Shown: one piece after another, positions 1-6,041 of the stretch | How the letters are laid out: every line of letters begins with the position of its first letter | Numbering within the stretch: position 1 is the first letter of the stretch | Source: an uncultured Actinomycetes bacterium | GTDB taxonomy: Bacteria > Actinomycetota > Thermoleophilia > Solirubrobacterales > Solirubrobacteraceae | NCBI GenBank assembly: GCA_937888775.1 | Contig: CALAQT010000394.1 | Span: 1 to 12,647 of the forward strand | Length of the DNA: 12,647 bases | Direction: 5' to 3' | Translations under genes and position numbers: made by a program | Notes under the pieces: generated by a model | Database searches by the model: none | Seen by the model: the letters and a program-made list of their open reading frames with translations, nothing else | What the model was told of the DNA's origin: nothing

Positions 1-475
1 GTCATCGCCCAATCCTCTCAAGCGATCAGGCCTCCAACTTTCCCGGAGCGCTTCACCTGTTTTAGTTTCTCCAGTTCGGCCGGCGACATTGGGGGCGGCA
101 GCGGCGGTGTCTGATAGGGCGTCTCCGCTCGCTGTGCGCGCGACCGGCGCCCGCGTGGACCACGCTGCCACTGCGACGCATCCAACTCCCGCTCATCACA
201 GTGAGAGAATAGCCTGCGACGACGTGCTCGCGGCCCAATTCCGGCTCAGGGATGGACAGTATTGGGCGGCGCCACCGTGGTAGCACCACGGCTACCCAGA
301 CAGCCACACCAGCCGCTACCGCACTCCGTCAAAACCGGCCTGGCTGAGAATTGTCTGCGTGCAGTCGCTGGGTGCTAGGTTGCTTGATGGAGGGCATCAC
401 TGTGGTCGGCCAACTGGGCCGGCACCACGACTTGACTTCCGGTGGTTTGCGCATGCAAGCCACGAGGAGGTTCAG
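1..475. other. Non-coding or degraded left end
   Basis: No convincing gene was found here. The longer open frames have no homology I recognise, weak starts and arginine-rich compositions typical of shadow frames. A minus-strand frame ending at a TGA at 18-20 has a proline-rich stretch followed by a helix-like tail (MSPAELEKLKQ, ATG at 89) and could be the remnant of a gene, but it has no good start further upstream. Two overlapping, mutually exclusive 6-bp hairpins sit at 275-291 (CCGTGG/CCACGG) and 279-296 (GGTAGC/GCTACC). A third hairpin at 402-428 pairs GTGGT-CGGCC with GGCCG-ACCAC around a 2-nt bulge, and could belong to the 5' leader of the genes downstream. Confidence 0.5.
323..347 (+). 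repeat. 25-nt direct repeat, copy 1
   Basis: This stretch aligns without gaps to 3665-3689. The first 11 bases (ACTCCGTCAAA) are identical, as is TGGCT at the same spacing, and 20 of 25 positions match overall. The two copies are in the same orientation and bracket the secreted-protein gene, the CPBP gene and the IS110 element. Its nature is unknown; it could be a remnant of a mobile-element end or a dispersed intergenic motif. Confidence 0.4.
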
Positions 476-553
476 ATGGCCATGCTGCTCGGCAGCGATA
501 CAGGATGGTCGCTGACTCGAAGTCGAGTCCTGGATTCTCCCCCGGTTCCCTGA
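476..553 (+). CDS. Possible 25-codon leader peptide
   Basis: A short ORF starts at ATG 476 behind an ideal Shine-Dalgarno (GAGGAGG at 464-470, 5-nt spacing). It ends at TGA 551-553, 16 nt before the secreted-protein gene at 570. The peptide begins MAMLLGSDTGW and ends SPPVP. The following gene has a nearly identical start module (GAGGAG, 5 nt, ATG), so the two look like an operon. A 7-2-7 inverted repeat lies inside the ORF, which would suit translation-dependent control of the downstream gene, although the peptide has no obvious run of one regulatory amino acid. The same frame stays open upstream to a GTG at 359, but that start has no ribosome binding site. I do not recognise the peptide; the call rests on the ribosome binding site and position alone. 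Confidence 0.35.
   Translation: MAMLLGSDTGWSLTRSRVLDSPPVP
514..529. promoter_or_regulatory. 7-2-7 inverted repeat before the secreted-protein gene
   Basis: The arms GACTCGA (514-520) and TCGAGTC (523-529) are perfect complements separated by two bases. The repeat lies within the small leader ORF and 40 nt ahead of ATG 570. As DNA it could be an operator; as RNA a 2-nt loop is too tight, so the innermost pairs would open. Function is inferred only from symmetry and position. Confidence 0.3.
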
Positions 554-569
554 TCAGCGAGGAGATTCA

Positions 570-1040
570 ATGATTCATCGAACACGACGTGTCCTAGCAT
601 GTCTGATGGTGCTGTGCAGCGTTGTGGCGATACCCGTTAGCGCCGCGTCCGCGAGTGACGCCAGCATCAAAGCGGCGATTCGCAGTTACAATCCGAGGTT
701 GCTTGTGGATGAAGGCCACTTTGTTACGGCCATCGGCGAATACAAGACGAGTCACAATCCCAGTGGAGTACAGGCGGCGCTGGCCGCAAGCATCGCGACA
801 ATTCACTCGTTGAAGTCAAAGATCGCCGCCCAGCCGGCGATTCGTCATCGCGTGAAGGCGGGGAAGGCAAAGCTCCAGGTGGGGCTGCGGGGGATCATCG
901 TTGCCTACGAACGCCTGAAAACGGCGTTCGGCGAGCACAATGTGAGTCCTGAAGCCGCGAAGAACGAAGTGGCGAATGCAGGGATCGCAGTGGACAAGGC
1001 ACGCACGGAGCTCGCCGAAGGGATGAAACTTCTGCGCTGA
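570..1040 (+). CDS. Small secreted helical protein of unknown function
   Basis: This encodes 156 residues starting at ATG 570 with a clear ribosome binding site (GAGGAG at 559-564, 5-nt spacing). The N-terminus is a classical Sec signal peptide: a basic start (MIHRTRR), a hydrophobic core to about residue 21, and small residues (VSAASA) giving a likely cleavage site near residues 25-28. The mature part of about 128 residues is rich in Ala, Lys and Glu with no cysteine, and reads as a bundle of amphipathic helices, including a Lys/Ala-rich stretch (RVKAGKAKLQ) and a charged C-terminal helix. I do not recognise a named domain; it resembles uncharacterised exported actinobacterial proteins. It is probably released or kept at the cell surface. 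Codon use is much less GC-biased at third positions than in genes right of 4075. A shared terminator-like hairpin follows at 1097-1127. Confidence 0.82.
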   Translation: MIHRTRRVLACLMVLCSVVAIPVSAASASDASIKAAIRSYNPRLLVDEGHFVTAIGEYKTSHNPSGVQAALAASIATIHSLKSKIAAQPAIRHRVKAGKAKLQVGLRGIIVAYERLKTAFGEHNVSPEAAKNEVANAGIAVDKARTELAEGMKLLR

Positions 1041-1096
1041 CGGGCAGCCGGCCCCTCGAGTGGTTGCAAGAAGCCAATGCGGATTCGGGCCAGGGA

Positions 1097-1127
1097 GCGC
1101 GGTGGGCGAGACTGTCGCCCACCGCGC
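1097..1127. terminator. Bidirectional terminator-like hairpin
   Basis: A perfect 13-bp stem (GCGCGGTGGGCGA at 1097-1109 with its complement at 1115-1127) closes a 5-nt loop GACTG. It lies in the 96-bp gap between the convergent genes ending at 1040 (plus) and 1137 (minus). There is no T-run on either side, so it would be a GC-rich, U-less terminator or a 3'-end stabiliser serving both transcripts. Confidence 0.6.
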
Positions 1128-1136
1128 GCCTCGCCG

Positions 1137-2207
1137 TCAACGGATCCTAAGCTTACAGTAGGTGCTCGTTGCCAATGAGCGTGTGATGTGGGTCGCCGTT
1201 GGTGCGCCGTACAGGACCACGACTCCTCCGACGAGAAACACGGACGGGACGATCCATACCGCGCCGGTCAAGGCGAACTCAAACGCGGAGGCGTCTATCA
1301 GTATGTGGAGCGCGATGCCGGGCAGTAGCGAGCCGCTGCGCTCATACAGAAGGCAAGCGATGATGCCGAAGACGGCCTGCTGTGGCCTCTCAAGCAGCGG
1401 GTATTGCGTATGGCCTAGCCCGAAGACGACCCCGACGATCAGAGCCGCGGGAAGGACAGGCAATCGGTTACGCAGGCTTCGATAGAGAAAGCCGCGAAAG
1501 AAGATCTCCTCCACTATCGGCGCCGAAAGGCACAGCGCCACGCCCGTGAGGACGATGACGAGTGTGCTCCTGTGGGGCAGGCCTCCAAGGCCGTGTTCGA
1601 TACGGGGCAAGCTGACAATTGTGCGCCACACCCCGTTGAAACAGATGGTTCCAGTCAGGCCGAGCAGGAACAGTCCCACGCCGAGCTTGCGCGGAGTCTG
1701 ACGAATGCCGAGGTCAGCCAGGCCTAGGCGTCCGGCGCGGTACAGCGGGATCAGAGCGACGAGAAACAGGACGTCGATAATCAGGACTCCTTTTGGGGCT
1801 TCGGGCCACCCCCAGCCCAGGAGAGACTTAACAGCCGCTACGCCCAGCGACATGGCAAGCACAGCGAGGAATGTAAGCACCGCGTAGCGCACCGTCCAGG
1901 TCCGTGCTTGACGCGTGGGAGAGGGGCGCTGTGTCCTACCTTCTGGGGCACGGTCGATAATGAAGATGACGAGCCGGACAATCGCGCCGTAAATGAGCCA
2001 CGCGAAAATGGCAGCTCCGACATGGCCACGGCGCAGCTCCGATGGCAACACAAGACAGAACGAGACCGCCAGCGCGAGCAGCCCACGGCGCTCAGGAACT
2101 CTCGCGATTAGACCGGGCTCAGAATCAGACCCACTCCCCGCCAGGCCAGGCTTGCGACGCGTCCGCTCGGTTGGCTCGGAGCTTGGCGGCGCTCGATTCG
2201 CGGTCAT
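1137..2207 (-). CDS. CPBP (CAAX/Rce1-type) intramembrane protease
   Basis: This encodes 356 residues from ATG at 2205-2207. It is a polytopic membrane protein with about eight hydrophobic segments and a long polar N-terminus of about 45 residues. All motifs of the CPBP (ABI/Rce1) family are present: EEIFFRG (E233, E234, R238), FGLGH (F262, H266) and HILID (H301, D305), which form the membrane-embedded glutamate/histidine protease site. Bacterial members act in processing or immunity of peptides such as bacteriocins, or as prenyl-protein-protease-like enzymes; the substrate here is unknown. The frame is open up to a TTG at 2291, but ATG 2207 is preferred because a -10-like TAGTCT lies 10 nt upstream and no good start exists further out. 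The gene converges on the secreted-protein gene. It has lower GC and looser codon use than the backbone, consistent with acquisition. Confidence 0.88.
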   Translation of the reverse strand: MTANRAPPSSEPTERTRRKPGLAGSGSDSEPGLIARVPERRGLLALAVSFCLVLPSELRRGHVGAAIFAWLIYGAIVRLVIFIIDRAPEGRTQRPSPTRQARTWTVRYAVLTFLAVLAMSLGVAAVKSLLGWGWPEAPKGVLIIDVLFLVALIPLYRAGRLGLADLGIRQTPRKLGVGLFLLGLTGTICFNGVWRTIVSLPRIEHGLGGLPHRSTLVIVLTGVALCLSAPIVEEIFFRGFLYRSLRNRLPVLPAALIVGVVFGLGHTQYPLLERPQQAVFGIIACLLYERSGSLLPGIALHILIDASAFEFALTGAVWIVPSVFLVGGVVVLYGAPTATHITRSLATSTYCKLRIR

Positions 2208-2217
2208 CCTCGTCAGC

Positions 2218-2223
2218 AGACTA
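2218..2223 (-). promoter_or_regulatory. Possible -10 box of the CPBP gene
   Basis: Read on the minus strand this is TAGTCT, a TAnnnT -10 element, 10 nt before ATG 2207. It would give a very short or absent leader. No convincing -35 was seen. The site supports the choice of start codon but is weak on its own. Confidence 0.3.
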
Positions 2224-2350
2224 CTCAGTCCCGACTGACGGAAACCCGTGGGTCTCGCCAACACATTGGCATCTTGGGCCACCAGCACCAAGCAACGTTC
2301 CTACGTCGCAGTACTCGGCGCTGAGCCGCCCTGGGACGTTCCTATAGATG

Positions 2351-3412
2351 TCAAGTGGGAGATAGAGCTCGCAGGTCGGTGGAGAGCGTGGCGTAGATTT
2401 CTCGGGCGATGTAGCGCTTGAGGCAGCGGATGATTTCCTTCTTGGTCTTCCCTTCGGCTGTGCGTCGCTCGGCGTAGGCGCGGGTTCTAGCGCAGTGCCG
2501 AAGCCGGCAGACCGCGATCATGTGTAGTGCTCGGTTGGCGTCGCGGTCGCCGCCGTAGTTGAGCCGGTGGCGGTTGGTGCGCCCGGAAGAGGCGAGGATC
2601 GGGCTGGCGCCGCAGAGAGCGGCGAACGCGCCGTCGCTGCGTAACCGGTCGATGTTCTGGCCGGCGGTGACGAGCAGTTGGCCCGCGTGACCGGTCGACA
2701 CGGCCAGCAGCTTGGTCGTCCGCGGAGCAGCGGTTGCAACGAGCGGTTGAAGGGCAGCGTCGAGCTGGGCGATCTCGTCGTCGAGCTCGGCGATGCGACG
2801 GCCGATGGACCGCATTGCGAGCTTCGCGGCCTGTTCGGGCTCGTGCAATCTTGTTGCGTCGGCGCGTAGCCGCCGACAGAGGGACGCGCGAGCCTTTGTC
2901 GTCTTGCGTGTGCGCAGCTGCTGGCGTAGCTCGTCGGGAGCTGTGACCGTCATCTCTGAGAGCTGGCAGAGCGCCGCGCTGCGGGCCTTCACGGCACTGT
3001 CGCGGGCAAGCCGCAGCTGCCAGATCGCCTCGACGATGCCGTTGGTCAGCTTCGGCTCGACGTGAGCAGCACCAGAGAGCGCCTGGCGGGCTGCCATCTC
3101 CGCGTCGATCGGGTCGCTCTTGCCGCGGCGGCGGCGCGTGTGCCCGTGCGGACGGTTGATCTCCGCCACGTTGATGCCGGCGGTGCGTAGCTCACGAACC
3201 AAGCCCGACGTATAGGCGCCCGTCGACTCGACCCCCACGAGCGCGATCGTTCCAAAGCGCTCAAGCCAGAGCCGCAGCTCCCGGTATCCCGCTGGTGTGG
3301 TCGGAAACGAGCACGTCCCGAGCAGCCGTCCGTGACGGTCGAGCGCCGCAGCGACGTGGATGTCGGTGTGGGCGTCGACGCCGCCGATGATCTCACCCTC
3401 AATGTCCGTCAT
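2351..3412 (-). CDS. IS110-family transposase (RuvC-like DEDD plus serine domain)
   Basis: This encodes 353 residues from ATG at 3410-3412. The N-terminal RuvC-like domain keeps its acidic set: D13 (GGVDAHTD), E62 (VGVESTGAY), D100 and D103 (KSDPIDAE). The C-terminal IS116/IS110/IS902 domain carries the conserved ASSG motif with the likely nucleophilic serine near S276, followed by RHRL and GGDRDANRALH. A Lys/Arg-rich helix (GKTKKEIIRCLKRYIAR) ends the protein. Length and motifs are those of a complete, potentially active enzyme. The frame can be extended 34 codons upstream to 3514, but that segment (TVLSARPGRCRPLYRK) is unlike the family and overlaps the putative RNA region; the ATG chosen has AAAGGA about 13-15 nt upstream and opens directly into the RuvC-like strand. 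The enzyme would excise and insert its element by RNA-guided recombination, as shown for IS621-type recombinases. Confidence 0.93.
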   Translation of the reverse strand: MTDIEGEIIGGVDAHTDIHVAAALDRHGRLLGTCSFPTTPAGYRELRLWLERFGTIALVGVESTGAYTSGLVRELRTAGINVAEINRPHGHTRRRRGKSDPIDAEMAARQALSGAAHVEPKLTNGIVEAIWQLRLARDSAVKARSAALCQLSEMTVTAPDELRQQLRTRKTTKARASLCRRLRADATRLHEPEQAAKLAMRSIGRRIAELDDEIAQLDAALQPLVATAAPRTTKLLAVSTGHAGQLLVTAGQNIDRLRSDGAFAALCGASPILASSGRTNRHRLNYGGDRDANRALHMIAVCRLRHCARTRAYAERRTAEGKTKKEIIRCLKRYIAREIYATLSTDLRALSPT

Positions 3413-3439
3413 GCTGATCTTGCCGTCCTTTCTATAGAG

Positions 3440-3610
3440 CGGGCGGCATCGGCCGGGGCGGGCGGACAAAACAGTGACGAGGCACTTGTCGCAAGCAGGT
3501 TCCCATGAGGTCACAACCGCCCAAACCGGCCGCCCTTGAACACGGCCTGCTGCGGCGCTCGAGCCAGGACGACAGGTCCCAGGAACGACACCCCGGAGGG
3601 GTCAGTTTCA
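3440..3610 (-). ncRNA. Candidate IS110 bridge RNA locus
   Basis: This is the roughly 170-200 nt of non-coding DNA just upstream of the transposase, where IS110-group elements encode the bridge RNA that pairs with donor and target DNA. Visible structure includes an outer 5-bp stem at 3474-3478/3510-3514 (GTGAC/GTCAC) around an inner CTTG-TCG-CAAG hairpin at 3485-3495; a GGCCG/CGGCC hairpin at 3528-3547 with a 10-nt loop; and an ACCCC-GGA-GGGGT hairpin at 3590-3602. Between these, minus-strand bases around 3561-3590 contain an imperfect tandem (GTCGTTCCTGG, then GTCGTCCTGG), the kind of unpaired guide-like segment expected in a loop. The boundaries and guide positions are guesses; no second copy was available to compare. 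Confidence 0.4.
3515..3533 (+). repeat. 19-20 nt direct repeat, copy 1
   Basis: AACCGCCC followed by AACCGGCCGC (one extra A between) recurs at 3804-3823 with two Gs between the blocks. The copies are about 290 bp apart in the same orientation, one inside the putative bridge-RNA region and one beyond the tRNA-Val fragment. It may mark duplicated element ends, or be chance similarity in GC-rich DNA. Confidence 0.3.
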
Positions 3611-3664
3611 CGGTAGGTCAGACCCAGCCCAAACACCGCACACCATCTTCACTGTTCCACGGAG

Positions 3665-3689
3665 ACTCCGTCAAACCCAGGATGGCTCA
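3665..3689 (+). repeat. 25-nt direct repeat, copy 2
   Basis: This is the partner of 323-347 (20 of 25 positions identical, no gap, same orientation). It lies just beyond the likely left end of the IS110 element and 29 bp before the tRNA-Val fragment. Confidence 0.4.
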
Positions 3690-3717
3690 CCTAGCCTATT
3701 TGCAGGCAATTCCCGAA

Positions 3718-3762
3718 TGGGCGCGGCGGGTTGCGAACCTGCGACCTCTCGCGTGTGAAGCG
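3718..3762 (-). pseudogene. tRNA-Val(CAC)-like 3' half fragment
   Basis: Read on the minus strand this is the 3' part of a valine tRNA: the anticodon loop TTCACAC (anticodon CAC), the 3' anticodon-stem strand GCGAG, the variable region, the T-arm around GGTTCGCAACC, and the acceptor 3' strand ending in GCGCCCA. The 5' strand of the anticodon stem is already wrong (ACCGC instead of CTCGC), and no D-arm or 5' acceptor strand follows. The T-loop has C instead of A at the normally invariant position 58. It is therefore not a working tRNA. A tRNA 3' half cut at the anticodon stem is the classic shape of an attachment-site copy left by a tRNA-targeting integrase, though simple decay is also possible. 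Confidence 0.5.
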
Positions 3763-3803
3763 GTCCCGGAAAGGCGGAGTAGGGGAATAGGCACGTGTGC
3801 CTA

Positions 3804-3823
3804 AACCGCCCGGAACCGGCCGC
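3804..3823 (+). repeat. 19-20 nt direct repeat, copy 2
   Basis: Second copy of the AACCGCCC / AACCGGCCGC motif first seen at 3515-3533; 18 bases match over the aligned 20 with one gap. It overlaps the 5' arm of the small hairpin at 3819-3833. Confidence 0.3.
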
Positions 3824-3922
3824 AAACTGCGGCTATCGCGTGCCCACTGCACGAAGTGCCAGTGAGGCCGAACCCTCAGTGTTCATGCGGGATTGCGCCG
3901 ATCTGGGCCCCCTCAAGCCGAC

Positions 3923-3955
3923 GCCTCATGATCGGTAGGTCCCTGGTTCGAGTCC
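3923..3955 (+). pseudogene. tRNA(CAU)-like 3' half fragment
   Basis: On the plus strand, GCCTCATGATCGG resembles the anticodon arm of a Met or Ile2 tRNA (loop CTCATGA, CAU anticodon). It is followed by AGGTCCCTGGTTCGAGTCC, a canonical variable loop, T-stem start and T-loop. The T-stem is then broken (CCTCGG where CCAGG is needed), the anticodon stem does not pair, and no 5' half matches. It is a degenerate fragment, in the opposite orientation to the Val-like fragment 160 bp away. Confidence 0.4.
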
Positions 3956-4047
3956 TCGGCATCTCTCGGCAATCGATGTACTTGCGATCCATTGCTTTCC
4001 CCTTCTCGACTTTGCACCACCCGAAGTGTGGACACTACAGCGGCATC

Positions 4048-4072
4048 ACGCGGCGCTGAAACGCCGCGTTTT
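4048..4072 (+). terminator. Rho-independent terminator
   Basis: A perfect 8-bp GC-rich stem ACGCGGCG/CGCCGCGT (4048-4055 and 4062-4069) with a 6-nt loop CTGAAA is followed by T's ending at 4072. The T-run suits plus-strand transcription out of the former tRNA region. The same hairpin also lies 5 bp beyond the stop codon of the minus-strand kinase gene and may end that transcript too. Confidence 0.65.
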
Positions 4073-4074
4073 CG

Positions 4075-5679
4075 TCATGCGGAGTTCGGGTGCAGCCGTC
4101 GGTCAACCGCCCGTGTGACTCGCTGGACCTGCGCGTCGAGCGGCAGGCGTCCGTCGAGCTCGAGCACGCCCGCGGGAGGCAGCTCATCGAGTGGCTCGAA
4201 CGTCCGATAGCGCTCGGCGACGACCTCGGGACCGGCGTCGGAGACGCTCGTGGCCTCGTGCAGGCGCTGCCGTGCTCGCTCGAGAGCCACTGCGAGCGGC
4301 ACATCGCAGCGCACCACGAGATCGGTGATGCCGGCTCCCCGCAGGCCTGCGAGCAGCGTGCGCTCGGCGCGAGAATGGCACGTCGCATCCACGATCACCG
4401 CGCCGTCACAGCGCAGCGCGCGCTGCGCGGCGTCGGCGACCAGCTCATAGGTGCGCAGGGTGGAGCTCTCGCTGTAGTGCTCGGGGCCGGCCCGCTCGGT
4501 TGCCTCCAGCCCTGCTGCCGCCTTGCGTGTCGCATCGGAGGAGACGACCCCGATCCCGGAGCGGCGCGAGAGCTCGGCCGCCAAAGTCGACTTGCCGCTG
4601 GCGGGCGCGCCACAGATGATGAGCGCCACCGGCGTTCGCGCGCGCCAGCCGAGCAGCTCCGAGAGTGCCCACAGGGAGCAGGATCGCGCGACCAGCTGTG
4701 AGCGGCCATCGCCATCGCGCTCGGCCGCGGCGATCAGCGACACCTTCGCCCGGATCAGCGCGCGGTGAGCTGCGTAGAAGGCAAGCAGGGTCTCGCTGCC
4801 GGTGGTCATCCCGTTCCGCCGGTAGGCCGACACCAGCGCCTGCGCCGCCCAGCGCTGACCGCTCGCCTCGAGGTCCATGCTCAGGAAGGCAAGGTCGCAG
4901 GCGGTGTCGCCGTGGCGCAAGGAGGCGTCGAACTCGATGCGGTCGACTATTCGCACCGGTGGGACCGCGAGCACGTGCTCGCAGCGCAGGTCACCGTGCC
5001 CGTCGCGCACCAGCCCCGTGTCTCGGCGCAGCTCGAGCTCATGGGCATGCGCCGACACGAATGCCTCCGCGAAGCCGTTGGCCGTGTCCAGGTCCCACTC
5101 CTCCGGCGCACCTGTCGCCGCGAGTTCGCGGACGTTCTTGCGCCACATCGCGAGCGTGTCGTGCACACCTCCGCCGGGCACCACGGGTGCCGTGCGGTGA
5201 AACCGGGCGAGACGGCGCGCGACCCCATCGAGGTGGGCCTGGGTGAGCCGGCGCGAGGCGATCAGGCCCGCGAGCGTGTCGGCCTCGTCGAAGCGCAGCA
5301 TCTCCACGACATAGTCGACCGCCCCTGCGGGCTCCTGCCCGGCTGCCAGCGTGAAGCCCTCCGCGCCCCTGCGGATCGCGCGCACGCCGAGATAGATGCC
5401 GGGCGCGAGCTCTTCGTTGATGCGCACCTCCTCGAGGCTGGCGCTGCGCCTCATCGCCAGGGTGCTGTAGTCGAGGAAGCCGAGGGAGATCGGCTTTCTC
5501 AACTTGTACGCGCGATCCCCCGCCAGGAAGACCCAGGACGCGTGCGTCTCGCGCACCTCCACGTCTGCGGAGCCGTAGGTCGCAGGGTCACCGAGCGCGG
5601 CGAGGAGCGCGGGGTCGCAGGGGGTGCTCGATGCGGGAGCGATGGGCGGCACGACACGGTCGGCGTGTTGCCCGGGCAT
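4075..5679 (-). CDS. APH-like / P-loop kinase two-domain protein
   Basis: This encodes 534 residues from ATG 5677-5679. The N-terminal part (about 20-330) is aminoglycoside-phosphotransferase-like. It opens with the family's typical block (ETHASWVFL, AYKLRKP, LGFLDYSTL) and has the catalytic loop HGDLRCEHV at 228-236 and a following metal-site-like aspartate (CDLAFLSMDLE). The C-terminal part is a separate P-loop kinase with Walker A GAPASGKS (357-364) and a zeta-toxin/gluconate-kinase-like fold including a lid (RARQRLHE). Proteins of this architecture (COG2187 plus COG0645) are often annotated as bifunctional aminoglycoside phosphotransferase/ATP-binding protein, but their substrates are not known and the name does not show drug resistance. 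The frame is open to a TTG at 5754; ATG 5679 is preferred because family similarity begins shortly after it. The gene is divergent from the secreted-protein remnant at 6042. Confidence 0.88.
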   Translation of the reverse strand: MPGQHADRVVPPIAPASSTPCDPALLAALGDPATYGSADVEVRETHASWVFLAGDRAYKLRKPISLGFLDYSTLAMRRSASLEEVRINEELAPGIYLGVRAIRRGAEGFTLAAGQEPAGAVDYVVEMLRFDEADTLAGLIASRRLTQAHLDGVARRLARFHRTAPVVPGGGVHDTLAMWRKNVRELAATGAPEEWDLDTANGFAEAFVSAHAHELELRRDTGLVRDGHGDLRCEHVLAVPPVRIVDRIEFDASLRHGDTACDLAFLSMDLEASGQRWAAQALVSAYRRNGMTTGSETLLAFYAAHRALIRAKVSLIAAAERDGDGRSQLVARSCSLWALSELLGWRARTPVALIICGAPASGKSTLAAELSRRSGIGVVSSDATRKAAAGLEATERAGPEHYSESSTLRTYELVADAAQRALRCDGAVIVDATCHSRAERTLLAGLRGAGITDLVVRCDVPLAVALERARQRLHEATSVSDAGPEVVAERYRTFEPLDELPPAGVLELDGRLPLDAQVQRVTRAVDRRLHPNSA

Positions 5680-6041
5680 GGCTATCGATCCGGGCGGGCA
5701 TCGCAGCCCCGATGCGCGCTCTGCTCCGCACGCGGTGTGCTGCTGGGCGTGCAAGGGGCAGAGGGCGCGCGCATCGGGGGAGATGTACTGCTTCGGGCAT
5801 CCGGTCGGGGAACCGAGGACCCGAGTGACAAACTATGGCTGTCCCTCAGGGTGGTTATCCGCCCGATGCCGCAGCGAGCACGCAATAACTACGCAGAGGC
5901 CGTCGTGGCATCGCGGCCAGGCTCGGGGCGTGGGTGCGTCTCTCCGCGCTACGTAGTTCGCCCTCACGCGACGCGGCTACGGGCGGATCATGTGCCGCGG
6001 AGGCGCACCTAGCCTCGTGGCATGTGCCGGCGAGTGACCTC
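5680..6041. other. Divergent intergenic region
   Basis: This is 362 bp between two divergent genes with no supported ORF. It must hold both promoters. On the plus strand TAGCCT at 6010-6015 is a plausible -10; on the minus strand TAGTTT (5830-5835) is a possible one, but it lies 150 bp from the kinase start. Nothing else was recognised. Confidence 0.5.
6010..6015 (+). promoter_or_regulatory. Possible -10 box with leaderless mini-ORF
   Basis: TAGCCT fits the TAnnnT -10 pattern. Six bases later an ATG (6022) opens a 7-codon ORF (MCRRVTS) whose stop (6043-6045) overlaps ATG 6042 of the next gene as ATGA. This would be a leaderless mini-ORF translationally coupled to the secreted protein. It is a pattern-based suggestion only. 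Confidence 0.3.

Larger units (their letters stand above)
2351..3610 (-). mobile_element. IS110-family insertion sequence (ends approximate)
   Basis: The element consists of an intact IS110 transposase and a structured non-coding region upstream of it, the layout of the IS110 group in which the guide (bridge) RNA lies in the left end. IS110 elements generally lack terminal inverted repeats and make little or no target duplication, so exact ends cannot be read from one copy. The right end (transposase 3' side) should fall a few bases to tens of bases below 2351; the left end probably lies between about 3590 and 3720. It sits between the start of the CPBP gene and a non-coding stretch with tRNA fragments. 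No terminal repeat was found at either side. Confidence 0.7.
3611..4047. other. Non-coding stretch with tRNA and repeat debris
   Basis: No protein gene is supported here. Besides the separately listed tRNA fragments and repeats, it contains a 7-2-7 inverted repeat at 3788-3803 (TAGGCAC/GTGCCTA) and a 6-bp hairpin with a 3-nt loop at 3819-3833 (GCCGCA/TGCGGC). The mixture of opposed tRNA halves and short repeats next to an insertion sequence suggests repeated integration and loss events at a former tRNA locus. Confidence 0.5.

Noticed and set aside
3413..3514. 34 extra N-terminal codons for the transposase
   Set aside because: The sequence is unlike IS110 proteins and overlaps the structured region upstream; the ATG at 3412 gives the expected family N-terminus.
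3718..3955. Intact tRNA-Val or tRNA-Met genes
   Set aside because: No D-arm or 5' acceptor strand could be found for either, and stems are mismatched; only 3' halves are present.
4075..5679. Aminoglycoside resistance gene
   Set aside because: The APH-like domain is fused to a P-loop kinase in a broad chromosomal family with no demonstrated drug substrate; resistance cannot be inferred.
4765..6012. 415-codon plus-strand open frame opposite the kinase gene
   Set aside because: Antisense to a protein with intact HGD and Walker A motifs; no ribosome binding site or domain of its own.
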